The notes beneath the pieces were generated by a model, which saw only the letters and a list, made by a program, of their open reading frames with translations, had not been told where the DNA came from and searched no databases. 64,000 nt of DNA from Aristolochia californica (taxonomy: Eukaryota; Streptophyta; Magnoliopsida; Piperales; Aristolochiaceae), in contig JARWKL010000010.1 of assembly GCA_029961685.1 (NCBI GenBank), positions 10,933,931-10,997,930 on the forward strand, written 5' to 3'. This document shows, one piece after another, positions 1-13,852 of this stretch (position 1 is the first letter of the stretch; every line of letters begins with the position of its first letter). Made by a program: the position numbers and the translations under genes.

Positions 1-3000
1 ACCTTGGAGTTCATTTCTATTGCCTAAAATAATTTTGAAATTTTTTTTTTTGCATACATGAATTCTAAAATTTTCGTTTTGTTATGCCTTATATCTTTTT
101 TGTTTACGAGAAAAATGGGAGGGTGAAAACTCAAGTTTGGATCTGAAAACTAATTTGAACAACCAAAATGGAAATGCACAAATGCTGAGAGAGATAGTTC
201 CAAAAAGTATCTGTGATTTTTAAGGACAGGCAAAAAGTGGGTTGTTTGGCTCTGGTAAATATCCAACCACTTGAGAATTTGATTTTTTCTTCTCCTTGAA
301 ATTTTTGGATCATTAGGTCCCCTGGCATCCTCTACATGTTTCTGGCATGCATATCCACCACACTTAAAGCATATCAGGATCAGTTACAAATCCCTTTCCT
401 ATAAAATTCCACCAAGCTTATAATTAGGGGCTCTACTAGTGGAATTTCCAGAACATGGATAACAAAACCTTGGAGTTCATTTTTAGTGCCTGAAATAATT
501 TTGAAAATTTTCTTTTGCATACATGAACTGTAAAATTTTCTTTTTGTTACGCCTTCTATCTTTTTTGTTTACGAGAAAAATGGGAGTGTAAAAACTCAAG
601 TTTAGATCTGAAAACAAATTTCAACATCCAAAATGGAAATGCAAATATGCTGAGAGAGATAGTTCCAAAAAGTATTTGTGCTTCTTAAGAATAGGCAAAA
701 AGTGGGTTGTTTGGGTCAGGTAAATATCACACCACTTGAGAATTTGATTTTTTCTACTCCTTGAAATTTTTCGATCATTAGGTCCACTTGCATCCTCAAC
801 ATGTTTCTGGCATGCATATCCACCACACTTAAAGCATGTTAGGATCAGTTACAAGTCCCTTTCCTATAAAATTCCACCAGGCTTATTATTAGGGGTTGTA
901 CTAGTGGAATTTCCAGAACATGGACAACAAAACCTTGGAGTTCATTTTTAGTGCCTGAAATAATTTTCAAATTTTTTTTTTTTTGCATACATGAACTAGA
1001 AAATTTTCATTTTTTTATGCCTTATATCTTTTTTGTTTATGAGAAAAATGGGAGAGTGAAAACTCAAGTTTGGATCTGAAACCATATTTGAACATCCAAA
1101 ATGGAAATGCACATATGCTGAGAGAGTTAGTTCCGAAAAGTATCTGTGATTTTTAAGGATAGGCAAAAAATGGGTTGTTTGGCCTTGGTAAATATCCAAC
1201 CACTTGAGAATATTTTTTTTTCTACTCCTGGAAATTTTTGGATCATGAGGTCCACTTGCATCCTCAACATGATTCTGGCATGCATATCGTCCACAATTAA
1301 AGCATGTTAGGATCAGTTACAGGTCCCTTTCCTATCAAACTCCCCCTGGCTTTTTAATAGGGGTTGTACATGTGGAATTTCCAGAAGATGGATAACAAAA
1401 CCTTGGAGTTCATTTTTAGTGCCTGAAATAATGTTGAATTTTTTTTTTTTTGCATACATGATCTCTAAAATTTTCATTTTGTTCTGCCTTATTTCTTTTT
1501 TGTTTACGAGAAAAATGGGAGTGTGAAAACGCAAGTTTGGATCTGAAAAGAAATTTGAACATCAAAAATGGAAATGCACAAATGCTGAGAGATATAGTTC
1601 AAAAATGTTTTTGTGATTTTTAAGGATAGGCAAAACAAGGGTTGTTTGGCCCTGGAAAATATCCAACCACTTGAGATTTAGATTTTTTCTACTCCAAGAA
1701 ATTTTTGGATCATTAGGTCCACTTGCATCCTTAACATGTTTCTGGCATGCATATCCACCACACTTAAAGCATGTTAGGATCAGTTACAAGTCCCTTTCCT
1801 ATAAAATTCCACCAGACTTATTATTAGGGGTTGTACTTGTGGAATTTCCAGAACATGGATAACAAAACCTTGGAGTTCATTTTTAGTACCTGAAATAATT
1901 TTGAAATTTTTTTTTGCATACATGAAAGCTAAAATTTTCATTTTGTTACGCCTTATATCTTTTTTGTTTACGAGAAAAATGGGAGAGTGAAAAGTCAAGT
2001 TTGGATCTGAAAACAAATTTGAACATCCAAAATGGAAATGCACAAATGCTGAGAGAGATAGTTCCAAAAAGTATCTGTGATTTTTAAGGATAAGCAAAAA
2101 GTGGGTTGTTCGGGCCTGGTAAAAATCCAACCACTTGAGAATTTGATTATTTTTACTCCTTGAATTTTTTGGATCATTAGGTCCACTTGCATCCTCAACG
2201 TGTTTCTGGCATGCATATCCACCACACTTAAGCCATGTTAGCACCAGTTAGAAGTCCCTTTCCTATAAAATTCCACCAGGCTAATTATTAGGGGTTGTAC
2301 TAGTGGAATTTCCAGAAGATGGAGAAAAAAAACTTGGAGTTCATTTTTAGTGCCTGAAATAATTTTGAATTTTTTTTTTTTGCATACATTTATGCTAAAA
2401 TTTTAATTTTGCTATGCCTTATTTCTTTTTTGTGTACGAGAAAAATGGGAGAGTGAAAACTCAAGTTTGGATCTTAAAACAAATTTAAACATCCAAAATG
2501 GAAATGCACAAATGCTGAGAGAGATAGTTCCAAAAGTATCTGTGATTTTTAAGGACAGTCCAAAAGTGGGTTGTTTGGCCCTGGTAAATATCCAACCACT
2601 TGAGAATTTGATTTTCTCTACTGCTAGTTATTTTTGGATCATTAGGTCCCCTTGCATCCTCAACATGTTTCTGGCATGCATATCCACCCCACTTAAAGCA
2701 TGTTTGGATCAGTTACAAGTCCCTTTCCTATAAAATTTCACCAGGCTTATTATTAGGGGCTGTACAAGTGGAATTTCCAGAACATGGATAGAAAACCGTG
2801 GAGTTCATTTTTAGTGACTGAAATAATTTTGAATTTTTTTTTGCATACATGAAGTCTCCTTTTGTTATGCCTTATATCTTTTTTGTTTACGAGAAAAATG
2901 GGAGAGTGAAAACTCAAGTTTGGATAAGAAAAAACAAATTTGAACATCCACAATGGAAATGCACCAAGGCTGAGAGAGATAGTTCCAAAAAGTATCCGTG

Positions 3001-4546
3001 ATTTTTAAGGATAGGCAAAAAGTGGGTTGTTTGGCCCTAGTAAATATCCAACCACTTGAGAATTTGATTTTTTCTACTCCTTGAAGTTTTTGGATCATTA
3101 GGTCCACTTGCATCGTCAACATGTTTTTTGCATGCATGTCCACCACACTTAAAGCATGTTAGGATCAGTTACAAATCCCTTTGCTATAAAATTCCACCAG
3201 GCTTATTATTAGGGGTTGTACTAGTGGAATTTCCAGAACATGGATAACAAAACCATGGAGTTCATTTTTATTGCGTGAAATAATCTTGAAATTTTTTTTT
3301 TGCATTCAAGAACTCTAAAATTTTTTTTTTTTATACCTTATATCTTTTTTGTTTACGAGAAAAATGGGAGAGTGAAAACTCAAGTTTGGATCTCAAAACA
3401 AATTTGAGCATCCAAAATTGAAACGCATAAATGCTGAGAGAGATATTTCCAAAGAGTATCTGTGATTTTTAAGGATAGGAAAAAAATGGGTTGTTTGGCC
3501 CTGGTAAATATCCAACCACTTGAGAATTTGATTTTTTCTACTCCTTGAAATTTTCTGATCATTAGGTCAACTTGCATCTTCAACATGTTTCTGGCATGCT
3601 TATCCACCACACTTAAAGCATCTTAGGATCAGTTACAAGTCCCTTTCCTATAAAATTCCACTAGGCTTATTACTAGGGGTTGAACTTGTAGAATTTCCAG
3701 AACATGGATAAAAAACCTTGGAGTTCATTTTTAGTGCTTGTAATAATTTTGAATTTTTTTTTTGCATAGATGAACTAGAAAATTTTCGTTTTGTTATGCC
3801 TCATATCTTTTTTTTTAAGAGAAAAATGCGAGAGTGAAAACTCAAGTTTGGATCTAAAAACAATTTTGAATATCAAAAATGGAAACGCAGAATTGCTGAG
3901 AGAGATAGTTCCAAAAAGTATCTGTGATAGGATAGGCAAAAGGTGGGTTGTTTGGCCCTGGTAAATATCCAACCATTTGAGAATTTGATTTTTTCTACTC
4001 CATGAAATTTTTGGATCATTTGGTCAACTTACATCCTCAACATGTTTCTGGCATGCATATCCACCACACATAGAGCATGTTAGGATCAGTTACAAGTCCC
4101 TTTCCTATAAAATTCCACCAGACTTATTATTAGGGGCTCCACTTGTGGAATTTCCAGAACATCGATAAAAAGACCTTGGAATTCATTTTTAGTGCCTGGA
4201 ATAATTTTGAAATTTTTTTTTTGCATACATGAACGCTAAAATTTTCATTTTGTTACGCCTTATATCTATTTTGTTTGCAAGAAAAATGGGAGAGAGAAAA
4301 CTCAAGTTTGGATGTGAAAACAAATTTGAACATCCAAAATGGAAATGCACAAATGCTGTGAGAGATAGTTAAAAAAAGTATCTGTGATTTTTAGGGATCG
4401 GCAAAATGCGGGTTGTTTGGCCCTGGAAAAAATCCAACCACTTGAGAATTTGATTTTTTCTACGCCTTGAAATTTTTGGATCATTAGGTTCACTTGCATC
4501 CTCGACGTGTTTTTGGCATACATATCCACCACACTTAAGGCTTGTT

Positions 4547-5941
4547 AGGACCAGTTACAAGTCCCTTTCCTATAAAATTCCACCAGGCTAATTATTAGGG
4601 GCTGTACTAGTGGAATTTTTCAAACAAGGATAACAAAAGCTTGAAGTTCATTTTTAGTGCCTGAAATAATTCTGAAATTTTTTTTTAACATACTTGAACT
4701 CTAAAATTTTCATTTTCCTATGCCTTATATCTTTTTTGTTAACGAGAAAAATGGGAATGTGAAAACTCATGTTTGGATCTGAAAACAAATTTGAACATCC
4801 AAAATGGAAATGGACAAATGCTGATAGAGATAGTTCCAAAAAGTATCTGTGATTTTTAAGGACAGGCTAAAAGTGGGTTGTTTGGCTCAGGTAAATATCC
4901 AACCACTTGAGAATTTGATTTTTTCTACTCCTTGAAATTTTTTGATCATTAGGTCCACTTGCATCCTCAACATGTTCTGGCATGCATATCCACCACACTT
5001 AAAAGCTTGTTAGGATCAGTTACAAGTCCCTTTCCGATAAAATTCCACCAGGCTTAATATTAGGGGATGTACTAGTGGAATTTCCAGAACAAGGATAACA
5101 AAACCTTGTTGTTCATTTTTAGTGCCTGAAACAATTTTGCAATTTTTTTTTTTTGCATAATTGAACTCTAAAATTTTCATTTTGTTATGCCTTATATCTT
5201 TTTTGTTTACGAGAAAAATGGGAGAGTGAAAACTGAAGTTTGGATCTGAAAAAAAATTTGAACATCCAAAATGGAAATCCAGAAAGGCTGATAGAGAAAG
5301 TTCCAAAAAGTATCTGTGATTTTAATGGATAGGCAAAAAGTGGGTTGTTTGGCCCTGGTAAATATCCAACCACATGAAAATTTGATTTTTTCTACTCCTT
5401 AAAATTTTTTGATCATTAGGTCAACTTGCATCCTCAACATGTTTCTGGCACGCATATCCACCACACTTAAAGCATGTTAGGATCAGTTACAAGTCCCTTT
5501 CCTATAAACTTCCACCAGGCTTATTATTAGGGGCTGCACTAGTGGAATTTCCAGAACATGGATACAAAAACCATGGAGTTCATTTTTAGTGCCTGAAATA
5601 ATTTTGAATTTTTTTTTTAGCATTCATGAACTTTAAAATTATTATTTGTTTATGCCTTATATCTTTTTTGTTTATGAGAAAAATGGGAGAGTGACAACTC
5701 AAGTTTGGATCTGAAAACAAATTTGAGCATCCAAAATGGAAATACACAAATGCTGAGAGAGATAGTTCCAAAGAGTATCTGTGACTTTTAAGGATAGGCA
5801 AAAAGTGGGTTGTTTGGCCTGGTAATATCCAACCACTTGAGAATTTTGTTTTTTCTACTTCATGAAATTTTCTGATCATTACGTCAACTTGCATCCTCAA
5901 CATGTTTCTGGCATTCATATCCACCACACTTAAAGCATCTT
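4547..5941. repeat. Three-monomer block, copy 1 of a pair 2780 bp apart
   Basis: Monomers 4547, 5012 and 5479 match monomers 7327, 7794 and 8259 in order. Shared uncommon variants include GGAATTTTT near 4612 and 7392, CATAATTGAAC near 5156 and 7937 (normally CATACATGAAC), AATCCAGAAA near 5276 and 8056, CTGATAGAGAAAG near 5288 and 8068, and AAATTATTATTTG near 5636 and 8416. The offset of 2780 bp equals six monomers. This suggests an old six-monomer duplication or an incipient HOR that was not extended. Confidence 0.8.
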
Positions 5942-6032
5942 AGGATCAGTTAGAAGTCCCTTTCCTATAAAATTCCACCTGGCTTATTACTAGGGGTTCT
6001 ACTTGTGGCATTTCCATAACATGGATAAAAAC

Positions 6033-6345
6033 CTAGGAGTTCATTTTTAGTTGTAGAAATAATTTTGAATTTTTTTTTTGCATACATGAACTCTTAAATT
6101 TTCATTTTACTATGCCTTATATATTTTTTGTTTACGAGAAAAATGGGAGAGTGAAAACTCAAGTTTGGATCTGAAAAAAAAATTGAACATCCAAAATGGT
6201 AAAGCACAAATGCTGTGAGAGATAGTTCCAAAAAGTAGCTGTGATTTTTTAGGATAGCAAAAAGTGGGTTGTTTGGCCCTGGTAAATATACTACCACTTG
6301 CGAATTTGATTTTTTCTACTCCTTGAAATTTTTGGATCATTAGGT
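6033..6345. repeat. Shared patch, copy 1 (partner 12545-12862)
   Basis: Both stretches contain CCTAGGAGTTC, TGAACTCTTAAATTTTC, TTTACTATGCCTTATATATT, AAAAAAAAATTGAACATCC, AATGCTGTGAGAGATAG, AAGTAGCTGTGATTTTTTAG, GGATAGCAAAAAGTGGG and AAATATACTACCACTTGCG. Sequence before and after differs between the two monomers, so the match covers about 315 bp and does not respect monomer ends. Confidence 0.8.
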
Positions 6346-7326
6346 CAACTTGCCTCCTCAACATGTTTCTGGCATGCATATCCACCACACTTAAAGCATC
6401 TTAGGATCAGTTACAAGTCCCTTTCCAATAAAATTCCACTAGACTTATTAATAGGGGCTGCATGTGTGGAATTTCCAGAACATGGATAACAAAACCTATG
6501 CATTCATTTTTAGTGCCTGAAATAATTTTGAAATTTTTTTTACATACATGAACGCTAAAATTTTCATTTTGTTTTGCCTTATAACTTTTTTGTTTACGAG
6601 AAAAATGGGAGAGTGAAAACTCAAGTTTGGATCTGAAAAAAAATTTGAACATCCAAAATGGACATACACAAATGCTGAGAGAGATAGTTAAAAAAAGTAT
6701 ATGTGATTTTTAAGGATAGGCAAAAAGCGGGTTGTTTGGCGCTGGTAAAAATCCAACCACTTGTGAATTTGATTTTTTCTACTCGAAATTTTTGGATCAT
6801 TAGGTCTACCTACATCCTCAACATGTTTTTGGCATGCATATCCACCACACTTAAGGCATGTTAGGACCAGTTACAAGTCCCTTTCCAATAAAATTCCACC
6901 AGGCTAATTATTAGGGGCTGTACAAGTGGAATTTCCAAAACATGGATAACAAAACCTTGGAGTTAATTTTTAGTGCATGAAATAATATTGAATTTTTTTT
7001 TTGCATTCATGAACTCTAAAATTTTCATTTTGTTATGCCTTATATCTTTTTTGTTTACGAGAAAAATGGGAGAGTGAAAACTCAAGTTTGGATCTGAAAA
7101 CAAATTTGAGCATCCAAAATGGAAATGCACAAATGCTGAGAGAGATAGTTCCAAAGAGTATCTGTGATTTTTAAGGATAGGAAAAAAGTGGGTTGTTTGG
7201 CCCTGGTAAATATCCAACCACTTGAGAATTTGATTTTTTCTACTCCTTGAAATTTTTGGATCATTAGGTCAACTTGCATCCTCAACGTGTTTTTGGCATG
7301 CATATCCACCACACTTAAGGCATGTT

Positions 7327-8725
7327 AGGATCAGTTACAAGTCCCTTTCCAATAAAATTCCACCAGGCTAATTATTAGGGGCAGTACTAGTGGAATTTTT
7401 AGAACATGGATAACAAAACCATGGAGTTCATTTTTAGTGCCTGAAATAATTTTGAATTTTTTTCTTTTTGCATACATGAACTCTAAAATTTTCATTTTGT
7501 TAAGCCTTATATCTTTTTTGTTTACGAGAAAAATGAGAAAGTAAAAACTCAAGTTTGGATCTGAAAACAAATTTGAACATCCAAAATGGAAATGGACAAA
7601 TGCTGATAGAGATAGTTCGAAAAAGTATTTGTGATTTTTAAGGATAGGCTAAAAGTGGGTTGTTTGGCTCAGGTAAATATCCAACCACTTGAGAATTTTA
7701 TTTTTTCTACTCCTTGAAATTTTTTGATCATTAGGTCCACTTGCATCCTCAACATGTTTCTGGCTTGCATATCCACCACACTTAAAGCTTGTTAGGATCA
7801 GTTACAAGTCCATTTCCGATAAAATTCCACCAGGCTTAATATTAGGGGATGTACTAGTGGAATTTCCAGAACAAGGATAACAAAACCATGGTGTTCATTT
7901 TTAGTGCCTGAAACAATTTTGCAATTTTTTTTTTGCATAATTGAACTCTAAAATTTTCATTTTGTTATGCCTTATATCTTTTTTGTTTACGAGAAAAATG
8001 GGAGAGTGAAAACTCAAGTTTGGATCTGAAAACAAATTTGAACATCCAAAATGGAAATCCAGAAATGCTGATAGAGAAAGTTCCAAAAAGTATCTGTGAT
8101 TTTAAGGGATAGGCAAAAAGTGGGTTGTTTGGCCCTGGTAAATATCCAACCACTTGAGAATTTGATTTTTTCTACTCCTTGAAATTTTTTGATCATTAGG
8201 TCAACTTGCATCCTCAATATGTTTCTGGCATGCATATCCACCACACTTAAAGCATGTTAGGATCAGTTACAAGTCCCTTTCCTATAAAATTCCACCAGGC
8301 TTATTATTAGGGGCTGCACTAGTGGAATTTCCAGAACATGGATAAAAAAACCATGGAGTTCATTTTTAGTGCCTGAAATAATTTTGACAATTTTTTTTTA
8401 GCATTCATGAACTGACAAATTATTATTTGTTTATGCCTTATATATTTTTTGTTTAACGAGAAAAATGGGAGAGTGAAAACTCAAGTTTGGATCTGAAAAT
8501 AAATTTGAGCATCCAAAATGGAAATGCACAAATGCTGAGAGAGATAGTTCCAAAGAGTATCTGTGACTTTTAAGGATAGGCAAAAAGTGGGTGGTTTGGC
8601 CCTGGTAAATATCCTACCACTTGCGAATTTGATTTTTTCTACTACTTGAAATTTTTGAATCAGTCGGTCAACTAGCATCGTCAACATGTTTCTGGCATGC
8701 ATATCCACCACACTTAAAGCACGTT
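7327..8725. repeat. Three-monomer block, copy 2 of the 2780 bp offset pair
   Basis: This is the partner of 4547-5941 and shares the same rare variants in the same order. The intervening monomers (5942, 6403, 6863) are not obvious copies of the three that follow 8725, so the duplication is visible only as this pair. Confidence 0.8.
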
Positions 8726-9656
8726 AGGATCAATTATAAGTCCCTTTCCTATCAATTCCACCAGGCTAATTATTAAGGGGCAGTATTAGTGGAATTTCAG
8801 GAATACGGATAACAAAAACTTTGAGTCCATTTTTAGTGCCTGATATAATTTAGAATTTTTTTTTTTGCATACTTGAACTCCAAAATTTTCATTTTGTTAT
8901 CCCTTATATCTTTTTTGTTTACGAGAAAAATGGGAGAGTGAAAACTCAAGTTTGGATCTGAAAACAAATTTTACAATCAAAAATGGAAATGCACAAATAT
9001 TGAGAGAGATAATTCCAAAAAGTATCTGTGATTTTTAAGGATAGGCAAAAAGTGGGTTGTTTGGTCCTGGTAAATATCCAAACACTTGAAATTTTGATTT
9101 TTTCTGCTCCTAGAAATTTTTGGATCATTAGGTCCACTTGCATCCTCAACTTGTTTCTGGCATGCATATCCACCACACTTAAAGCATGTTAGGATCAGTG
9201 ACAAGTCCCTTTCCTATCAAATTCCACCAGGCTTATTATTACGGGCTGTACTTGTGGAATTTCTAGAAGATGGATAACAAAACCTTGGAGTTCATTTTTA
9301 GTGCCTGAAATAATTTTGAAATTTATTTTTTTGCATACATGAAGTCTAAAATTTTCATTTTGTTATGCCTTATTTGTTTTTTGTTTACGAAAAAAATGGG
9401 AGAGTGAATACTCAAGTTTGGATCTGAAAACAAATTTGAACATCCAAAATGGAAATGCACAAATGCTGAGAGAGATAGTTCCAAAAAGTATTTGTGATTT
9501 TTAACGATAGGCAAAAAGTGGATTGTTTCGCCCAGGTAAATATCCAACCACTTGAGAATTTGATATTTTCTACTGCTAGAAATTTTTGGATCATTAGGTC
9601 CACAAGCATCTTCAACATGTTTCTTGCTTGCATATCCACCACACTTAAAGCATGTT

Positions 9657-12453
9657 AGGATCAGTTAAAAGTCCCTTTCCTATAAAATTCCACCAGGCTT
9701 ATTATTTGAGGCTGTACTAGTGGAATTTCCAGAACATGGATAACAAAACCTTGGAGTTCATTTTTAGTGCCTGAAATAATTTGGAAATTTTTTTTTTTAG
9801 AATACATGAACACTAAAATTTTCATTTTGTTATACCTTATATCTTTTTTGTCTACAAGAAAAATGGGAGAGTGAAAACTCAAGTTTGGATCTGAAAACAA
9901 ATTTTACAATCCAAAATGGAAATTCACAAATACTGAGAGAGATAATTCCAAAAAGTATCTGTGATTTTTAAGGATAGGCAAAAAGAGGGTTGTTTGGTCT
10001 GGTAAATATCCAACCACTTGAAAGTTTGATTTTTTCTGCTCCTAGAAATTTTTAGATCATTAGGTCCACTTGCATCCTCAACATGTTTCTGGCATGCATA
10101 TCCACCACACTTAAAGCATGTTAGGATCAATTACAAGTCCCTTTCATATGAAATTCCACCAGGCTTATTATTAGGGGTTGTAGTTGTAGAATTTCTAGAA
10201 CAAGGATAACAAAACCTTGGAGTTCATTTTTAGTGCCCGAAATAATTTTGAATTTTTTTTTTTGCATACACGAACTCTAAAATTTTCATTTTGTTATGCC
10301 TTATTTCTTTTTTGTTTACGAGTAAAATGGGAGAGTGAAAACTCAAGTTTGGACCTGAAAACAAATTTGAACATCCAAAATGGAAATTCATAAATGCTGA
10401 GAGAGATAGTTCAGAAAAGTATTTGTGATTTTTAACGATAGGCAAAAAGTGGATTGTTTGGCCCTGGTAAATATCCAAACACTTGAGAATTTGATTTTTT
10501 CTACTTCTTGAAATTTTTGGATCATTAGGTCCACTAGCATCCTCAACATGTTTCTTGCATGCATATCCACCACACTTAAAGCATGTTAGGATCATTTAAA
10601 AGTCCCTTTCCTATAAAATTCCACCAGGCTTATTATTAGGGGCTGTACTAGTAGAATTTCCTGCACATGGATAACAAAACCTTTGAGTCCCTTTTTAGTG
10701 CCTGAAATAATTTCGAAATTTTTTTTTATGAATACATGAACACTAAAATTTTCATTTTGTTATGCCTTATATCTTTTTTGTTTACAAGAAAAATGGGAGA
10801 GTGAAAACTCAAGTTTGGATCTGAAAAATTATTTGAACATCCAAAATGGAAATACACAAATACTGAGAGAGATAGTTCCAAAAAGTATCTGTGATTTTTA
10901 AGGATAGGCAAAAATTGGGTTGTTTGGCCCTTGTAAATATCCAACCACTTGAGAATTTGATATTTTCTACTCCTTGAAATTTTCTGATCAATAGGTCAAC
11001 TTGCATACTCAACATGTTTCTGGGATGCATATCCACCGCACTTAAAACATGTTAGGATCAGTTACAAGTCCCATTCCTATGAAATTCCACCAGGCTTATT
11101 ATTAGGGGTTGTAATAGTGGAATTTCCAGAACATGGATAACAAAACCTTGGAGTTCATTTTTAGAGCCTGAAAAAATTTGGAAATTTTTTTTTTAAGAAT
11201 ACTTGAACACTAAAATTTTCATTTTGTTATGCCTTATATCTTTTTTATCTACAAGAAAAATGGGAGAGTGAAAACTCAAGTTTGCATCTTAAAACAAATT
11301 TTACAATCCAAAATGGAAATGCACAAATACTGAGAGAGATAATTCCAAAAAGTATCTGTGATTTTTAAGGATAGGGAAAAAGTGGATTGTTTGGTCCTGG
11401 TAAATATCCAACCACTTGAAAGTTTGATTTTTTCTGCTCCTAGAAATTTTTGGATCATTAGGTCCACTTGCATCCTCAACATGTTTCTGGCATGCATATC
11501 CACCACACTTAAAGCATGTTAGGATCAGTTACAAGTCCCTTTCATATGAAATTCCACCAGGCTTATTATTAGGGGCTGTAGTTGTAGAATTTCTAGAACA
11601 AGGATAACAAAACCTTGGAGTTCATTTTTAGAGCCCGAAATAATTTTGAATTTTTTTTTTTTTGCATACACGAACTCTAAAATTTTCATTTTGTTAAGCC
11701 TTATATATTTTTTGTTTACGAGTAAAATGGGAGAGTGAAAACTCAAGTTTGGATCTGAAAACAAATTTGAACATCCAAAATGGAAATGCATAAATGCTGA
11801 GAGAGATAGTTCAGAAAAGTATTAGTGATTTTTAACGATAGGCAAAAAGTGGATTGTTTGGCTCTGGTAAATATCCTAACACTTGAGAATTTGATTTTTT
11901 CTACTTCTTGAAATTTTTGGATCATTAGGTCCACTAGCATCCTCAACATGTTTCTTGCATGCATATCCACCACACTTAAAGCATGTTAGGATCATTTAAA
12001 AGTCCCTTTCCTATAAAATTCCACCAGGCTTATTATTATGGGCTGTACTAGTGGAATTTCCTGAACATGGATAACAAAACCTTTGAGTCCCTTTTTAGTG
12101 CCAGAAATAATTTTGAAATTTTTTTTTATGAATACATGAACACTAAAATTTTCATTTTGTTATGCCTTATATCTTTTTTGTTTACAAGAAAAATGGGAGA
12201 GTGAAAACTCAAGTTTGGATCTGAAAACAAATTTGAACATCCAAAAAGGAGATACACAAATGCTGAGAGAGATAGCTCCAAAAAGTATCTGTGATTTTTA
12301 AGGATAGGCAAAAAGTGGGTTGTTTGGCCCTTGTAAATATCCAACCACTTGAGAATTTGATATTTTCTACTCCTTGAAATTTTCTGATCAATAGGTCAAC
12401 TTGCATACTCAACATGTTTCTGGGATGCATATCCACTACACTTAAAGCATGTT
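9657..12453. repeat. Local HOR of three monomers, two copies of about 1398 bp
   Basis: Monomers 9657, 10123 and 10588 are followed by 11054, 11521 and 11988, which repeat them in order. First member: a GAATACATGAACAC or GAATACTTGAACAC block, CTACAAGAAAAATGGG, TTTTACAATCCAAAATGG, ATAATTCC and TTTCTGCTCCTAG. Second member: GTAGTTGTAGAATTTCTAG, GCATACACGAACTC, TTTACGAGTAAAATGGG and TTCAGAAAAGTATT. Third member: TTTTTATGAATACATGAACA, GCCCTTGTAAATATCC, GATATTTTCTACTCC and ATCAATAGGTCAAC. Copies start 1397, 1398 and 1400 bp apart. A related dimer occurs at 16169-17104, and a single monomer like the third member starts at 12917. Confidence 0.85.
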
Positions 12454-12544
12454 AGGATCAGTTACAAGTCCCTTTCCTATGAAATTCCACCAGGCTTATT
12501 ATTGAGGTTGTACTAGTGGAATTTCCAGATCACGGATAACAAAA

Positions 12545-12862
12545 CCTAGGAGTTCATTTTTAGTGCCTGAAATAATTTTGAAATTTTTTTTTTGCATACA
12601 TGAACTCTTAAATTTTCATTTTACTATGCCTTATATATTTTTTGTTTACGAGAAAAATGGGAGAGTGAAAACTCAAGTTTGGATCTGAAAAAAAAATTGA
12701 ACATCCAAAATGGTAATGCACAAATGCTGTGAGAGATAGTTCCAAAAAGTAGCTGTGATTTTTTAGGATAGCAAAAAGTGGGTTGTTTGGCCCTAGTAAA
12801 TATACTACCACTTGCGAATTTGATTTTTTCTACACCTTGAAATTTTTGGATCATTAGGTCCA
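12545..12862. repeat. Shared patch, copy 2 (partner 6033-6345)
   Basis: See 6033-6345. The offset is near 6514 bp, or fourteen monomers. Few differences are visible within the patch (for example AATGCAC here and AAAGCAC in copy 1). Flanking sequence belongs to local monomer types. Confidence 0.8.
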
Positions 12863-13852
12863 CTTGCATCCTCAACTTGTTTCTGGCATGCATATCCACC
12901 ACACTTAAAGCATGTTAGGATCAGTTACAAGTCCCTTTCCTATTAAATTCCACCTGGCTTATTATTAGGTGTTGTACTAGTGGAATTTCAAGAACATGGA
13001 TAACAAAACCTTGGAGTTTATTTTAAGTGCCTAAAATAATTTTGAAATTTTTTTTTATGAATACATGAATACTAAAATTTTCATTTTGTTATGCCTTATA
13101 TCTTTTTTGTTAACAAGAAAAATGGGAGAGTGAACACTCAAGTTTGGAACTGAAAAATTATTTGAACATCCAAAATGGAAATGCACAATACTGAGAGAGA
13201 TAGTTCCAAAATGTATCTGTGATTTTTAAGGATAGGCAAAAAGTGGGTTGTTTGGCCCTTGTAAATATCCAACCACTTGAGAATTTGATATTTTCTACTC
13301 CTTGAATTTTCTGATCAATAGGTCAACTTGCATACTCAACATGTTTTTGGCATGCATATCCACCGCACTTAAAGCATATTAGGATCAGTTACAAGTCCCT
13401 TTCCTATAAAATTCCACCAGGCTTATTATAAGGGGTTGTACTAGTGGAACTTTCAGAACTTGGATAAACAAACCATGGAGTTCATTGTTAGTGCCTGAAA
13501 TAATTTCGAATTTTTTTTTTTTTGCATACATGAACTCTAAAATTATCATTTTTCTATGCTTCATATCTTTTTTGTATACGAGAAAAATGGGAGAGTGAAA
13601 ACTCAAGTTTGGATCTGAAAAAAAATTTGAACATCCAAAATGGAAATGCACAAATGCTGAGAGAGATAGTTCCAAAAAGTATCTGTGATTTTTAAGGATA
13701 GGAAAAAAGTGGGTTGTTTGGCCCTGGTAAATATCCAACCACTTGAGAATTTAATTTTTTCTTTTCTTCTCCTTGAAATTTTTGGATCATTAGGTCCACT
13801 AGCATCCTCAACATCTTCCTGGCATGCATATCCACCACACTTAAAGCATGTC

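Noticed and set aside
1671..1862. Plus-strand open frames such as this one, 17388-17579, 43861-44076 and 49898-50182
   Set aside because: They cover the same monomer segment each time (from the GAATTTGATTTTTTCT block to the GAACATGG block), are antisense to other open frames, and carry no recognisable motif.
1780..2244. The longest open frame (154 codons, minus strand)
   Set aside because: It spans one monomer and its translation is a read-through of the same frames seen in the other copies; the length comes from a chance lack of stops and frame-shifting indels.
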